A stretch of 64,000 bases of DNA from Strobilurus pachycystidiatus (Eukaryota; Basidiomycota; Agaricomycetes; Agaricales; Physalacriaceae), in contig JAHLMK010000033.1 in the NCBI GenBank assembly GCA_019915135.1, positions 124,001 through 188,000 of the forward strand. The letters are read 5' to 3'. Numbering within the stretch: position 1 is the stretch's first letter; each line of letters begins with the position of its first letter. This document shows, piece after piece, positions 45,795-55,838 of this stretch. The translations under genes were made by a program, and so were the position numbers. Under the pieces are notes generated by a model, which saw only the letters and a program-made list of their open reading frames with translations, searched no databases and was not told the DNA's origin.

Positions 45795-46817
45795 TTAACC
45801 TTCTCAATCTCAATCATCGAAATTATTATCATCATGAGCATCCTTTTTTTTTTCATTAGTATTTTTATTACTATCTGTGGGTTTAGAAAAATCCGGATTG
45901 GCCTTAGCCACTTCTGCGAGAATACCTGCACCTGCTTCATCTCTATGTTGATCTACACCAGATTCATTTCTATTTTTAAATTCATGATTAAATGCATTGC
46001 TGTTAGATCTTCCTGCTAGTACTTTGACTTCATAGGGACTAAAAGAGGTTTCAGTACTCTCAATATCGGGAAAATTTTCCTTTAATTGAGGTTTTAATGA
46101 GTTTCAAGTCTTTAAAAATTTTAAAGTATCTTGAATTCTATCTGTTTCTGTCATTTTTATTTCTTGAAGACGATATAAATGACTACTAACTTCACCTGCT
46201 AATTCGTCAAAAAGGATTCCAGCAGATCTTCCATATCTTTCTGTAACAGAATTAAACATATCTTCAAGTTCTTCATCCGATAGTTCAAAAAAAAAGGTCC
46301 GATAATCAGCTAAGCTAGTGATATGTCCATCACTTAATAAAACATGATTAAATATATTCAAGATTTCAGTATGAGCCTCCCAAAGAGTAGTCTTTTCTTC
46401 AAATTCTGCTAATTGTTCAGTGTTTACTGTTTCTTGTTCAATATTAGTTTGTTCTTGATTTGTTTCTTTTTTTTTTCTTCTTAAAACTCCTGTAGATTCA
46501 TGAAAATTTTCTTTTGTTTTATTAATAATATTTTTAAATCATCCATCCCTCGCTGAACTAGTAGAAAATTGTTTAGGTTTTCCTAATGAAAATAAAATAG
46601 GAACTGTAAACAATAATGTTACATGATATAATCCCCCATATATTCCAATTCCAGAAGTGACAGTAAACGTCAAATCAATAGTATTATAAATCAAAATACT
46701 AGAAGATATTAAAATTATGGTCGATACTCGAATGTAAAAGGTATAATTAAGATTTATTAGATTGAAGGCTTTACAAGTTAAAAATTTTAATGTATAATTG
46801 TTGAACATAAATTTCAT
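45795..46817 (-). CDS. membrane-anchored hypothetical protein in rnl intron 10 (340 aa)
   Basis: ATG at 46817, exactly the first three intron bases, to TAA at 45795; TGA read as Trp in GW, TW and the C-terminal DWDWEG. Two hydrophobic segments near the N-terminus (STIILISSSILIYNTIDL, residues about 32-49; GGLYHVTLLFTVPILFSLG, about 62-80) predict a membrane anchor, followed by a hydrophilic, acidic, helical domain (SLADYRTFFFELSDEELEDM, RSAGILFDELAGEVSSHLYR) and an acidic tail. No homing-endonuclease motif. An upstream frame continues into the exon (LAPMKF), so an exon-fused start cannot be excluded. Unknown function. Confidence 0.72.
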
Positions 46818-47196
46818 AGGTGCCAAACCACCGAGACAATGTGTACTCTCGTCGGTGATCAGCCTGTTATCCCTAGCGTCATAAAAATTTATTAAATCAT
46901 AAATTTAAAGAAACTTTTATGGACTATATCATCAACTATTTAATATGCTTAAATAGTGCTTTACGTGTAGTCTCTGGAACTAATATTTTAGTTTGCGAAT
47001 TAATTTATTGTAACATAATTAGATATTTTATAATATTCAATATTAAACCTAATTCTTTAAAATCTTCTCGACATATAGTAAATGTTCGAATTTTATTTTT
47101 ATTAAAACCTTAATAATATAAAATAAGGTCACGCCTTAATATAAGAGATTTTTCATGTAATAAAAATTAATCTTTCAATTAGATCACTAATTTAAA

Positions 47197-47901
47197 TTAA
47201 TCTAATTCCTCCCGATCATATTTAAAAATATAAATTTGTTCTTTTTCTAAAATCTGTTTACGAATATTTCTTGCACATCTGCTAATTCTATTTCTAGAAA
47301 TTCCTGTTGAATTAGAAGCATCCTCTATAGAATTAAATTTATCTAATATTTCGTTATTTTCATTTAACATTATAATTTTAGTAGCTTTTCCACTATTTTC
47401 CTTTAAAAGTTGTTTAGTTTCGTAAGATAATTTTGCTCCTTTTTTATTACCGGGTTTACCTTTTTTAGCTAAACTCATTTTTTTTCTAACTTCATCAGAG
47501 TAAACTCTTCCTAAATTTGAACCAGCAATTTGATTGATATTATACTCTGGCTTTATTAACTCTAGAAAATGTTGTTCTCTAGCTAAAATAGTATTTTTTT
47601 TATCTAAATTAGATTGATTAAAATTAAATTCAATATCTTCTAATATTCTAATTCCAAAATTAATATAACCATATTTTAAGAGAGCATTCATTATCTGACT
47701 ATTCCCTTTTTTGAGGTTTCTATCGATATATAAAGGATTTAAATATTCATTAATTCTTCTATGCAGATTTACTGTACTACCAACATAGGATTTTCCATTA
47801 ATTAAATTAACTAATTGATATATTCCTCCGGATTCATTTGAAAATTTATTTTTAAATTTATTTTTAACAGATTGTAAATTTTTATGTAAAGTATTGTTCA
47901 T
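47197..47901 (-). CDS. GIY-YIG homing endonuclease of rnl intron 9
   Basis: 234 codons, ATG 47901 to TAA 47197. GIY-YIG core GGIYQLVNLINGKSYVGST with RR and NEY following, then the conserved Glu/Asn region (EQHFLELIKPEYNINQIAGS) and NUMOD-type segments (RVYSDEVRKKMSLAKKGKPG, SIEDASNSTGISRNRISRC). All core residues present, so likely active. Repeat copy 3 lies just upstream. Confidence 0.93.
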   Translation of the reverse strand: MNNTLHKNLQSVKNKFKNKFSNESGGIYQLVNLINGKSYVGSTVNLHRRINEYLNPLYIDRNLKKGNSQIMNALLKYGYINFGIRILEDIEFNFNQSNLDKKNTILAREQHFLELIKPEYNINQIAGSNLGRVYSDEVRKKMSLAKKGKPGNKKGAKLSYETKQLLKENSGKATKIIMLNENNEILDKFNSIEDASNSTGISRNRISRCARNIRKQILEKEQIYIFKYDREELD

Positions 47902-47930
47902 TAGTTAATTGATATTTTTTTTGCACGTAG

Positions 47931-48100
47931 AGTTTACTTAACCAATTAATTAAAAAAAAACCTATGCCACAAATAGTACCTTATTTTTTTCTTAATCAAA
48001 TAGTTTCATCTTTTATAATCTTATTTTCATTAATTTATATTTTATCTCTTTACTTTTTTTACCTTTATTAACTTTACAACAAGTAATTACATAACAAGAT
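47931..48100 (-). repeat. dispersed repeat, copy 3
   Basis: On the minus strand: TTGTTATGTAA, TTACTTGTTGTAAAGTTAAT, AAAGGTAAAAAAAGTAAA, GATTAAGAAAAAAATAAGG and TTTGTGGCAT, in the same order as copies 1 and 2 but more diverged. Its left end (TTGTTATGTAA) is shared with copy 1 only. Confidence 0.85.
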
Positions 48101-48499
48101 CAACTAAAAAGGAAGATTAAATTTTATTACATTAGTTATTTCTTAGGGATAATTAAGTCAAAACTTTTATTTATTGATCCCCGTCTATTCCATACTATAG
48201 CGAGGGGTCACTATGCCCTACTTACGTATCTGGTCGACTTATAGGTCTTTCAGTTAAGCATGCTTACCGCCATTAAACTCTGCGCAACCCTTCATTGGTT
48301 GAGTTGTTCTCCATACAACCATCTAGCCATACCTTTTATTTAATTTTATTTTAAAAATTGGATTAAATTAATTATTGTATCTTTAATTATAAATATAAAA
48401 AAGATTTAAAATTAAATAGGATTTGGATTATTTTAATTATCGATCTTTAATTATAAAGATAAAAAGAATTTTTATTTTTATTTTTAATATACTATGAAT

Positions 48500-48640
48500 A
48501 TATTAATATTTTTTATATTATACTACTCCACCCCATTTATGGGACCATTTCCTTCTCCTAATCCTAATCATAAAGGGTGGGAGAGGCTGTGCTGTCCGGC
48601 AGGGGTAAGGGGGCTCTCTTTATTCCTGGTATTGAAATAT
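48500..48640. other. GC-rich insertion in an rnl expansion segment
   Basis: Within exon 9, between the conserved blocks near E. coli 2250 and 2310, an AT-rich expansion (48350-48810) contains a patch with CCCATTTATGGG and GGGTGGGAG. The small frame across it (from 48494) is not a gene. Confidence 0.5.
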
Positions 48641-49127
48641 CTAAGTCTTGATAAGAGTTATTTATATTGCTTATAAAAATAAGAGTTATTTATATTGTTT
48701 ATTTTTTTTATTTTTTTATTTTATTTTTTTGTAGATTATTAATTATATTTACTAAACAAATAATACAATAATTTTATTTGAATAATATGTGAAAATATTT
48801 GGATTGTACTTTGCTACTCTATTAAAGACGACCGCCCCAGTCAAACTGCCAATTAGTCAACTCTCCCTCTTTGTTTTATATTACAACATTACTTGTAAAA
48901 CAAATAAGGTTAACGAATACCCAATCTTAATCATAAGGTTTACACAATTTTAGTCTATCGACAAATACCTATTCACTAACACTAAGACTGTTCTAGATAC
49001 CCGTGATAACTAACTACAGTAGAAGCTGCATAGGGTCTTCCCGTCCCCCTGAAGATAACCCGCATCTTCACGGGTAATTCAATTTCACTGAGCAAGTTGT
49101 AGAGACAGTGAGGCCATCGTTAGCACA

Positions 49128-50629
49128 CTATTGTTAATAGATTAAAACTATTAAAAAATAGAGCGGACTATATCTTTACTAATATTTAATTAGATGTAAT
49201 CCGTATAGTCTCTAAGAAAATTTGTTATTATTTTTTTTTAAGATTATTTTTACATTTTTATATTGGAAGAATTTTCCCTTATAAAAAACAGTTCTTAACC
49301 TTTTTGTGTTTCCATTTCCTAATAAACTACGAAAATGAGGAAGAGCACGGTTTTAGGACTGATAAATTCGGGGGTTAAAAAACTTAATTAAAAGTTATTT
49401 TATTTATTTTTAAGTTTGTAAACAAGAAACAAAACAAAGAGATCAATAAAATAAAACCCGCTAATTTTTTGGAGGTCTTTTTAAGACATTATCATTTAAA
49501 AGTACTTTTAATTCATCAGTATTTGATAAAGGTTTATTATTTATACAAATGTATAAAGCTTTTTTAAACCGTAAGAAATCCATTTTTTTTATTGTTTGTA
49601 ATTCATTAGATTCAAAAAAGGGTACTATTTTATTGGCTAAATCTTTTTTATTGTGCACACTATACCTGCCACCACCTGTATCATCAGTAAATACATTACC
49701 ACAATCGAAAAATTTTTCTAAATCATATAAAAATTTAATTTCCGATTTTTCTTGAGTAATAATAAAATTAAAGTTAACACTTGTATGTTTTAGGTTAGAC
49801 TTAGACGGTACTATTGAGAATGAAAAATGGCCTTCAGCATCTGTGAAACCTAACACCCTTTCTTTATTTAATCCTGAGTCTTCACGTATTGGGTTAGGCA
49901 ACTTAAGTTTATTATCTAAAGAGAGTTTACTAGATAAATTAGAAGCGATATCTCCTAATGTTTTTTGTCCTTCAATTAATGTGTGTTTATTATCTTTAAC
50001 TAACAAACAAGCTTCAATAAATAATTTTCGATCATTTTCACGTTTTTGAAGCATCATATTTTTTGATTGAAAAATAGGTAATAGAATATTTAAGATGTCA
50101 GTTTGTCTCGATATTCTTAATCTGTATACTCAAGAATCAGGTCTTCCTACTTTTCTACCTATTTCTACTTTACCACAATCAAGAAAAATAGAGATTGCCC
50201 TTAAAAAATCCACATCAATAACATGCTGATGAATTTCAAAAATTAAAACTACTTGTTTACCAGTTTTATGTGATAGGTTTTTTTTTAATTGAATAGTCAG
50301 AGAACCGTCTCCTTCTCACATTCCTAAAATATACTCCAAAGATAGTTTAAAAATTTTATTGTTTATAATTATTGTTCTCATTTGTTTTGTTTTTTATTCC
50401 TTTAGGTTGTTTAAGAATTGATTTTTTGTTTTTTCCATTATTCTAATTATTCTTAGATAATTAGGATGTTAAAATAATAAAATTAATAATAGTTATTTTT
50501 TCTGTTGGTTACTTATCTTATAATATTTTTACTTTAATATAAATTTGATTTTAAAAGTAATTATAAGATTAAATATAAGCTTTCCAATCATATAGGATTA
50601 TTTTACAATAACATAACATTATGTCTATT
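49128..50629 (-). other. rnl intron 8, group I, at about E. coli 1970
   Basis: Between exon GTGGTCCGGTATCAAT and TGTGCTAACGATGGCC. P7 strands at 49200-49215 and 49170-49180; HEG upstream of the core. Exact 3' splice uncertain by a few bases. Confidence 0.8.
49461..50381 (-). CDS. LAGLIDADG homing endonuclease of rnl intron 8
   Basis: 306 codons, ATG 50381 to TAG 49461, TGA = Trp. Motifs YILGMWEGDGSLTI (residues about 16-29) and RVLGFTDAEGHFSF (about residues 180-193), with both catalytic acids. Followed by typical PFFESNELQTIKK and LRFKKALYI segments. Likely intact and active. Confidence 0.92.
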
Positions 50630-50677
50630 ATTGATACCGGACCACATTTAATGGCCAACTGATTTTGCTACCTTAGG

Positions 50678-50908
50678 CAAATATAAACATTTATTTGGTC
50701 GTAAAAAGTTTAACTAAAGTAATTATTAGTAATTACCAAATTTAAATATGTTTATTTGGACTATATCATCAATAATTTTTATTAGAAAATATTGCTTAGC
50801 GTCTAGTCTCTGAGGGTATTAATAACCCTTCTGATTATTTAATAAAATATAATTAATACTAAACTTCCAGAATATAGCTAAGTTTAATGAGGACCCTAGG
50901 TTTTATTG
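50678..50908 (-). other. rnl intron 7, small group I without ORF (231 nt)
   Basis: P4-type element at 50860-50875, P7 strands at 50800-50815 and 50759-50768. It sits between the helix-69 exon (ends GAGGAT) and CCTAAGGTAGC. ORF-less. Confidence 0.85.
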
Positions 50909-50923
50909 ATCCTCATGGTTAAG
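50909..50923 (-). other. rnl: rnl micro-exon, helix 69 (about 15 nt)
   Basis: CTTAACCATGAGGAT lies between the 3' end of intron 6 and the 5' end of intron 7. It aligns with E. coli 1910-1924 (TAACTATAACGGTC) at 10 of 14 positions by eye, and no other candidate for this part was seen in 52404-50678. Confidence 0.65.
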
Positions 50924-52404
50924 CGTTTACTTAAAAAATCAAAAAATAAGTTTATAAATATTAAACTATTCTTCTTTAACAGTTATTAGAAATTGCTCGC
51001 TAATAACACCGTTTCCAGAAGGGTCTCGTTTTAATATTTTAAATACTGTCTTATTTTTGATATATTTACGTAAAGTTGTTCTAGTAGTATTAAGAGATAA
51101 TGCTGCTTCACTTAGAGAGATATACTCAGATGAAACATTATTATCAATATTTGTTACAAGAACTATTTTTCCTTTATTTTTTTTTCTTTTTTTATCGAGT
51201 GAAAAGTTTTTATTTTCTTCACCTTTTAACTCATTTAGTTGAGTAGACAAGGAAGAATCTAATTCTAATTTTCTTTCAGCTCATCTGTCTCTCATTTTTT
51301 CTAAGTTTTCAATAGAATGTTTTTTCTTAGTTTGAAACTTTTTTAATTTTTCTATTGTTTCCTCAGTATGTTTATAACCTAATAAATTTTGACGACCTTT
51401 CATTTTTTCAATGGTCTCATTGGTATGTTTATAACCTAAAGATGAACTAGCCTTTTTTAAAACGTTATAATCAAAATCAAAATGATCTAAATAATATTGT
51501 TCTCTTTGTATAGTATCTTTAGGTTCACAATATTCGACGATATCAAATATAAAATTTGAATGTCCATATATTAAAATAGCTTTATAAATGGGCATATTTA
51601 TTGAATTTAAAGTGTAAAAATCAAAATATGTAGATAATCTGCTTTTAGCATTAGCTGTACTCCCTAAATAAGTTTTACCATTAATTTTATTAGTTCATCT
51701 ATAAACAAAAGATTTATTTACATTATCTAAAAAAATTAATTTTTTTTGCTCTGCAGCATTGTTATAACTTAAAATAGGTTTACTTGTTAGTGCAGGTAAA
51801 TCTCTTGATAACTTTCTTGTAAATGTGGTAATTGTAAATTGATTAATTAAATTAATCATTTTGCCATTAGGTCTTTGGTTTGTAGTAAAAATTGTATTTG
51901 TAGCTTTCTGTTTAAAAATTTTAAAAATTTTAAGGTGTTGTAGATTATCTTTTTTTTCACTATTTTAACCCGGTCTGGGGTGCTAGCCCTCCTGGTGACT
52001 CAGGGCTTACTTATCTTTTAAATAATTGCCGGGCCAAACCAATAACCCTCTAGTTAGTTAAATTAATAATCAAAAGGATACTAACCTTGTTTTATCGTTC
52101 CTTTCTCGATATTGAAAAAAAAAAATTTGTAAAGGTACTTTAACGTACTATTAAGTAACAGACTATGTCTTTTTATATCACGTATAGTCGTTGAGGTTAA
52201 ATATATTTATTATATTTTATAAATATATGTTATAAACCTGCTAATTGTCTTTATTAAAACCTTATATTTTCACTATAATTATAATTAAATTTAAATAGTA
52301 ATAAGTTTTAAAGATTTCTAGCAAATAGTGATTAGTTTAGAAAAAAAAATAAATTTTACCCTTTGGTTCCGCTTAAAAAATTTAAACTAAACAGGGCCTT
52401 ATCC
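50924..52404 (-). other. rnl intron 6, group I, at about E. coli 1909
   Basis: Follows exon GGTTAATAGCGGTCT. P4-type element near 52315-52330, P7 at 52170-52190 and 52153-52162, then a conserved GGGCTAGC element (51990-52000) shared with introns 1, 3 and 4, then the GIY-YIG gene, which lies downstream of the core. Confidence 0.82.
50966..51859 (-). CDS. GIY-YIG homing endonuclease of rnl intron 6
   Basis: 297 codons, ATG 51859 to TAG 50966; the frame is open a little further upstream. Core SFVYRWTNKINGKTYLGST (VY...YLG variant of GIY-YIG) followed by KSRLSTYF, then EPKDTIQREQYYLDHFDFDY and repeated GYKHTNETIEKMKGRQ / GYKHTEETIEKLKKFQ modules (NUMOD3-like), and a final helix-turn-helix (SLSEAALSLNTTRTTLRKYI). 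Looks complete. Confidence 0.9.
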
Positions 52405-53649
52405 AGACCGCTATTAACCAGATTTTCAAAAGATCACATATTTCAATGACCTTCCTTATATTAATGGCATCGGGCAAATGTCAGAAAAAATACTATCACT
52501 TTCGTGTTTGCTTTTTCTTGTGTTTTTAGTAAACAGTCGGGGCCTCCAATTTTCTTAACCTTACGCTTAATCTAGTAATAATTTTAATTTTGTAAAAAAT
52601 TGACTTCGATTAAGAGTAGGCTTCTCTTATCGTTGAACTTATGAGAAAATTTTGCCGAGTTCCTTAACAACTTTTAGCTCTACGCCTTAGTATACTCTAC
52701 CCACGAACCTGTGTCGGATTAAGGTACGGTAGTGATAATAAAAATCATTATTTGTTTAAAATTAAAAAATTTTTCAACTTTTATTTCTCTCTATATTTTC
52801 TTTGGTTACTTTAAATAAACCATTTTTATTAAAATAATACACATTAAAATATATTGCTAATTTTATAATTTAAATATAAAACTATAATTTATAATTTTCT
52901 TCCTCTTTCTCTTCCGTTGCCGACAGATTTAAAAAATTTATATAGTGGTAAATTAAATTAAATATAAAATTTAATATTTTATTTTATTTTATTTTATTTT
53001 ATTAAAGGGCCCCCCCCCCTCCCCTCCCCCAAAGGGGAGGGGGAGGGGAGCCCTTCGGTGATAAATGGTTATTTTCTAAAATAAGGGATAAATCCAAACA
53101 TTTAATTAAATTTTTAATTGTTTATTGTATAATTAAAAATAGATTTACTTATAATTAAAAATTGATCTACTTATTTTTTAATAAAATATCACTTATTTTA
53201 TAGCCATGTCGGCAAAAAAAAATTTTAAAATTAGAAATAAACATCATTACTTTTTAATTAAAAATTTTTAATAATAATGATTTAATATTAAATAATATTA
53301 ATTTCTTGGTCCATTTAGGACTTTCTATTATATACTCATCAGCCATAACTTTGGTTATGGTCCTTAGAGGCCGCTATAATTCAGTCGAGATTTAATCTGT
53401 AAACTGAAACCCTTTCATTTACGGCGAGAAGAATTAATATCTTCTTTTACGTTACTCATGTCAGCATTCTCTCTTCAGTTACCTAAAAATAATGAAACAC
53501 TATTTTATGATTAGATTGACTGAATGTTCTACTACCTAGATAAAGATTATAAAAAAGATATAATCAATACCAACACGGTATCGGTTGATTGTTTAGACCC
53601 GTTAAATTTTCGGCGCAACAAACCATACTGCTGATGCGTTGTTACATAA

Positions 53650-53931
53650 CGATCATTATAAGTAGCGCAATAATTATTTATATTATATATTTTATTTGGT
53701 TATCCAAATTTGTAGATTATAAATATTTACCGGACTATATCTCCATCTTTAGTTATTAAATTAAAGAGCAAAATGTATTAGTCTCTGAAAGATTAAAATT
53801 AATCTTTGCTGATTACTGTTTAAAATATATATTTTTTGACATCTAATGATGTAATATATATTTCCTTGCCAATTGTGGTGTTAGCTAGCTAAGTCAGACT
53901 TCCAGCATATAATTTTGTTTTTTTAACATTT
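53650..53931 (-). other. rnl intron 5, small group I without ORF (about 282 nt)
   Basis: P4-type element at 53895-53910 (TATATGCTGGAAGTCTGA on the minus strand), P7 strands at 53770-53785 and 53731-53740. It separates the 37-nt exon CTACCCCATTTAGAAAT from GTAACAACGCATC (E. coli about 1085-1100). 3' end approximate. Confidence 0.78.
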
Positions 53932-53968
53932 ATTTCTAAATGGGGTAGCAACTATATAATGTACTGCC

Positions 53969-55540
53969 CATAATACTTATAATGATAGTAAATTAAAATT
54001 AAAAAACTACATTAAATTGCGAAGGTTTTCTATATATTCTGATTTAGTCAACCTTCGTCTTTTTCCTTTTTTATTAGCATCATAAGCCAATTCTACTATT
54101 TTTAATTTTGTTTCCAATGTTAAAGGTTTTTCTTTATTTAATAATAAACTTACCTCTTTAAAGATAGAAAAATGATTAGCTCTTTCTGAATACAAAGGAT
54201 TATTATCCATAAAGGGGATTAAAACATTAAATATGTCAGTTAGACCCACTATAAAATATACTGAAAAAGTATCTGTTTTATACTGAATATACCCTACATT
54301 ATTAAATTGACTTTTTATGTTTTCTAAAAGCGGTAACGAAGAATTATCTACTGTAATACTAAAACCTGTTTTGATTCTTCCATCTTTTTGAAATGTTACT
54401 CAAAATGAACCATCACCATCTATAATTCCTGATATATTATCATTAGTTACTGTAGTATTGATATTATTTAAAGTATTTTCAATTAAAGGAATATCTTCTG
54501 AGATATTTAAGCTAGAATAAATTTGTTTTATTCTTTCTAATTTCCTTGTTTGAGTTTTAATATTCATAGATAAAGCCATTATAGCTAATTCTTTTCGACC
54601 CTCATTAGTTTTATGTTTATTATCAATTAAATTGTAAACTATCTTTTTTAATAAATTATAAGAATGTAATTTAGAACAAAATAAAGGATGTTTATCAAAA
54701 TGAGGAAAAATAATATCTATAAATTCTCTTCTTGAAGATACAACTAAATTAGCTGTATTATCTTTAACATCTATATTTATTCTTCCACATTTAAAAAATT
54801 TAAGAATATCTTCTAAAACATATTTAGAATCTAAATCTGTTGTTATGGTAAAATTAGGTATAAATTTGACTTGACCAGAAGATATAGATATTAAACAACT
54901 AAAGGATCCATCTGTTTGTGCCAGTCCAGTTATGTAACCCGGTGATAAGGTAAATTTTTGGTTCATTGTATTATTTGTTTTTGTAGCGTTATTGTATTTT
55001 AAATTTAAATTTTTTTTATATCTTGTAGTAAGTATTAACGTTTTTCGATACTACTAAAGGTTAGGGGGCTAGCCTTCTTTAGTGGAGATGAACCAATTAA
55101 TCACCTAAATACTAATTAATATTACAAAAGTAATACAAGATAAAATTGAAAATTAAATTAAAGCAATTTACTTTCTCTGCTTTAATTTAATTGTAAAGAA
55201 TCAACTACTTTCATAGTTGGTAGACTATTTCATATTTCTAAATACAATTAAGTATTTAAAAATTAAAGTGTATAGTCGTTGAGGAAATAATTCCTGCAAG
55301 TTATCCATTAAATATATGTTTACTTTTTCTGTTAAATCAACAACAAAACATCTTTAGGAACTTCTTGCATATGACTTAGTTTTTTCACCTGTACTTCTAT
55401 ATATAATTATTTTATTAATTACCCCTTAATAAAGGGGGGTCTTGATTATAGTTAGGTATAAGAAGTGAATTTCCTTAATTAAAAGGTTAGTCGCAGGCAG
55501 TGAACCCAGCAGTTTTAAACCGTTAGGTTAGGCTCACTTT
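53969..55540 (-). other. rnl intron 4, group I, in the E. coli 1040-1060 region
   Basis: P4-type element at 55355-55370, P7 at 55265-55278 and 55203-55212, GGGGGCTAGCC element at 55066, then the LAGLIDADG gene. Both splice sites are approximate because the exon is poorly conserved here. Confidence 0.75.
54007..54966 (-). CDS. LAGLIDADG homing endonuclease of rnl intron 4
   Basis: 319 codons, ATG 54966 to TAG 54007, TGA = Trp. Motifs GYITGLAQTDGSFSCL (residues about 9-24) and DNISGIIDGDGSFWVT (about residues 178-193) keep the acidic residues. Conserved IIFPHFDKHPLFCSK and LIPFMDNNPLYSE segments follow each motif. Same subfamily as the HEGs of introns 1-3. Confidence 0.92.
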
Positions 55541-55838
55541 ACAACTGTATAAGAATTTGCCAACGTCCTTGAATTTCACTGAACAATCATTTGGGACCTT
55601 GAATCCGTGTTCTCGGCTGTTTCCGTCTTGACTACTCAACTTAGCATGAGTAGTCTGAATATCTACTATCAATTTATGTAATTTCGAGATTCGCTCCCAA
55701 AGGTAAGATTTTCATGTCCCCTCAACCTAAACGCCAAAAAGAAATTGATATTCTTTTTCTTGTTTGGAATTGCCTTTCTGTACCTCCATAAATCTTTTGG
55801 TAGATGTCATACTAAAATATGTTTCGGTAGAAAACCAG

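Larger units (their letters stand above)
43116..46817 (-). other. rnl intron 10, group I, after E. coli U2500 (3702 nt)
   Basis: Exon GGCACCT joins CGATGTCGACTC; the intron ends in G. The conserved core is confined to the last few hundred bases (P4-type element at 43345-43365, P7 at 43215-43225 and 43163-43172). Everything between the 5' splice site and the core is taken by two long ORFs, neither with a nuclease motif. The first intron base is the A of the ATG of the first ORF. Confidence 0.85.
46880..48161 (-). other. rnl intron 9, group I, at E. coli 2449
   Basis: Exon AATAAAAGTT joins ACGCTAGGGATAACAGG; intron ends in G. P7 strands at 46960-46975 and 46921-46930. This is the site that carries rps3 in many ascomycetes; here it holds a GIY-YIG gene and a copy of the dispersed repeat. 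Confidence 0.88.

Noticed and set aside
48494..48676. 60-codon frame in rnl exon 9
   Set aside because: Lies in an rRNA expansion segment with a GC cluster.
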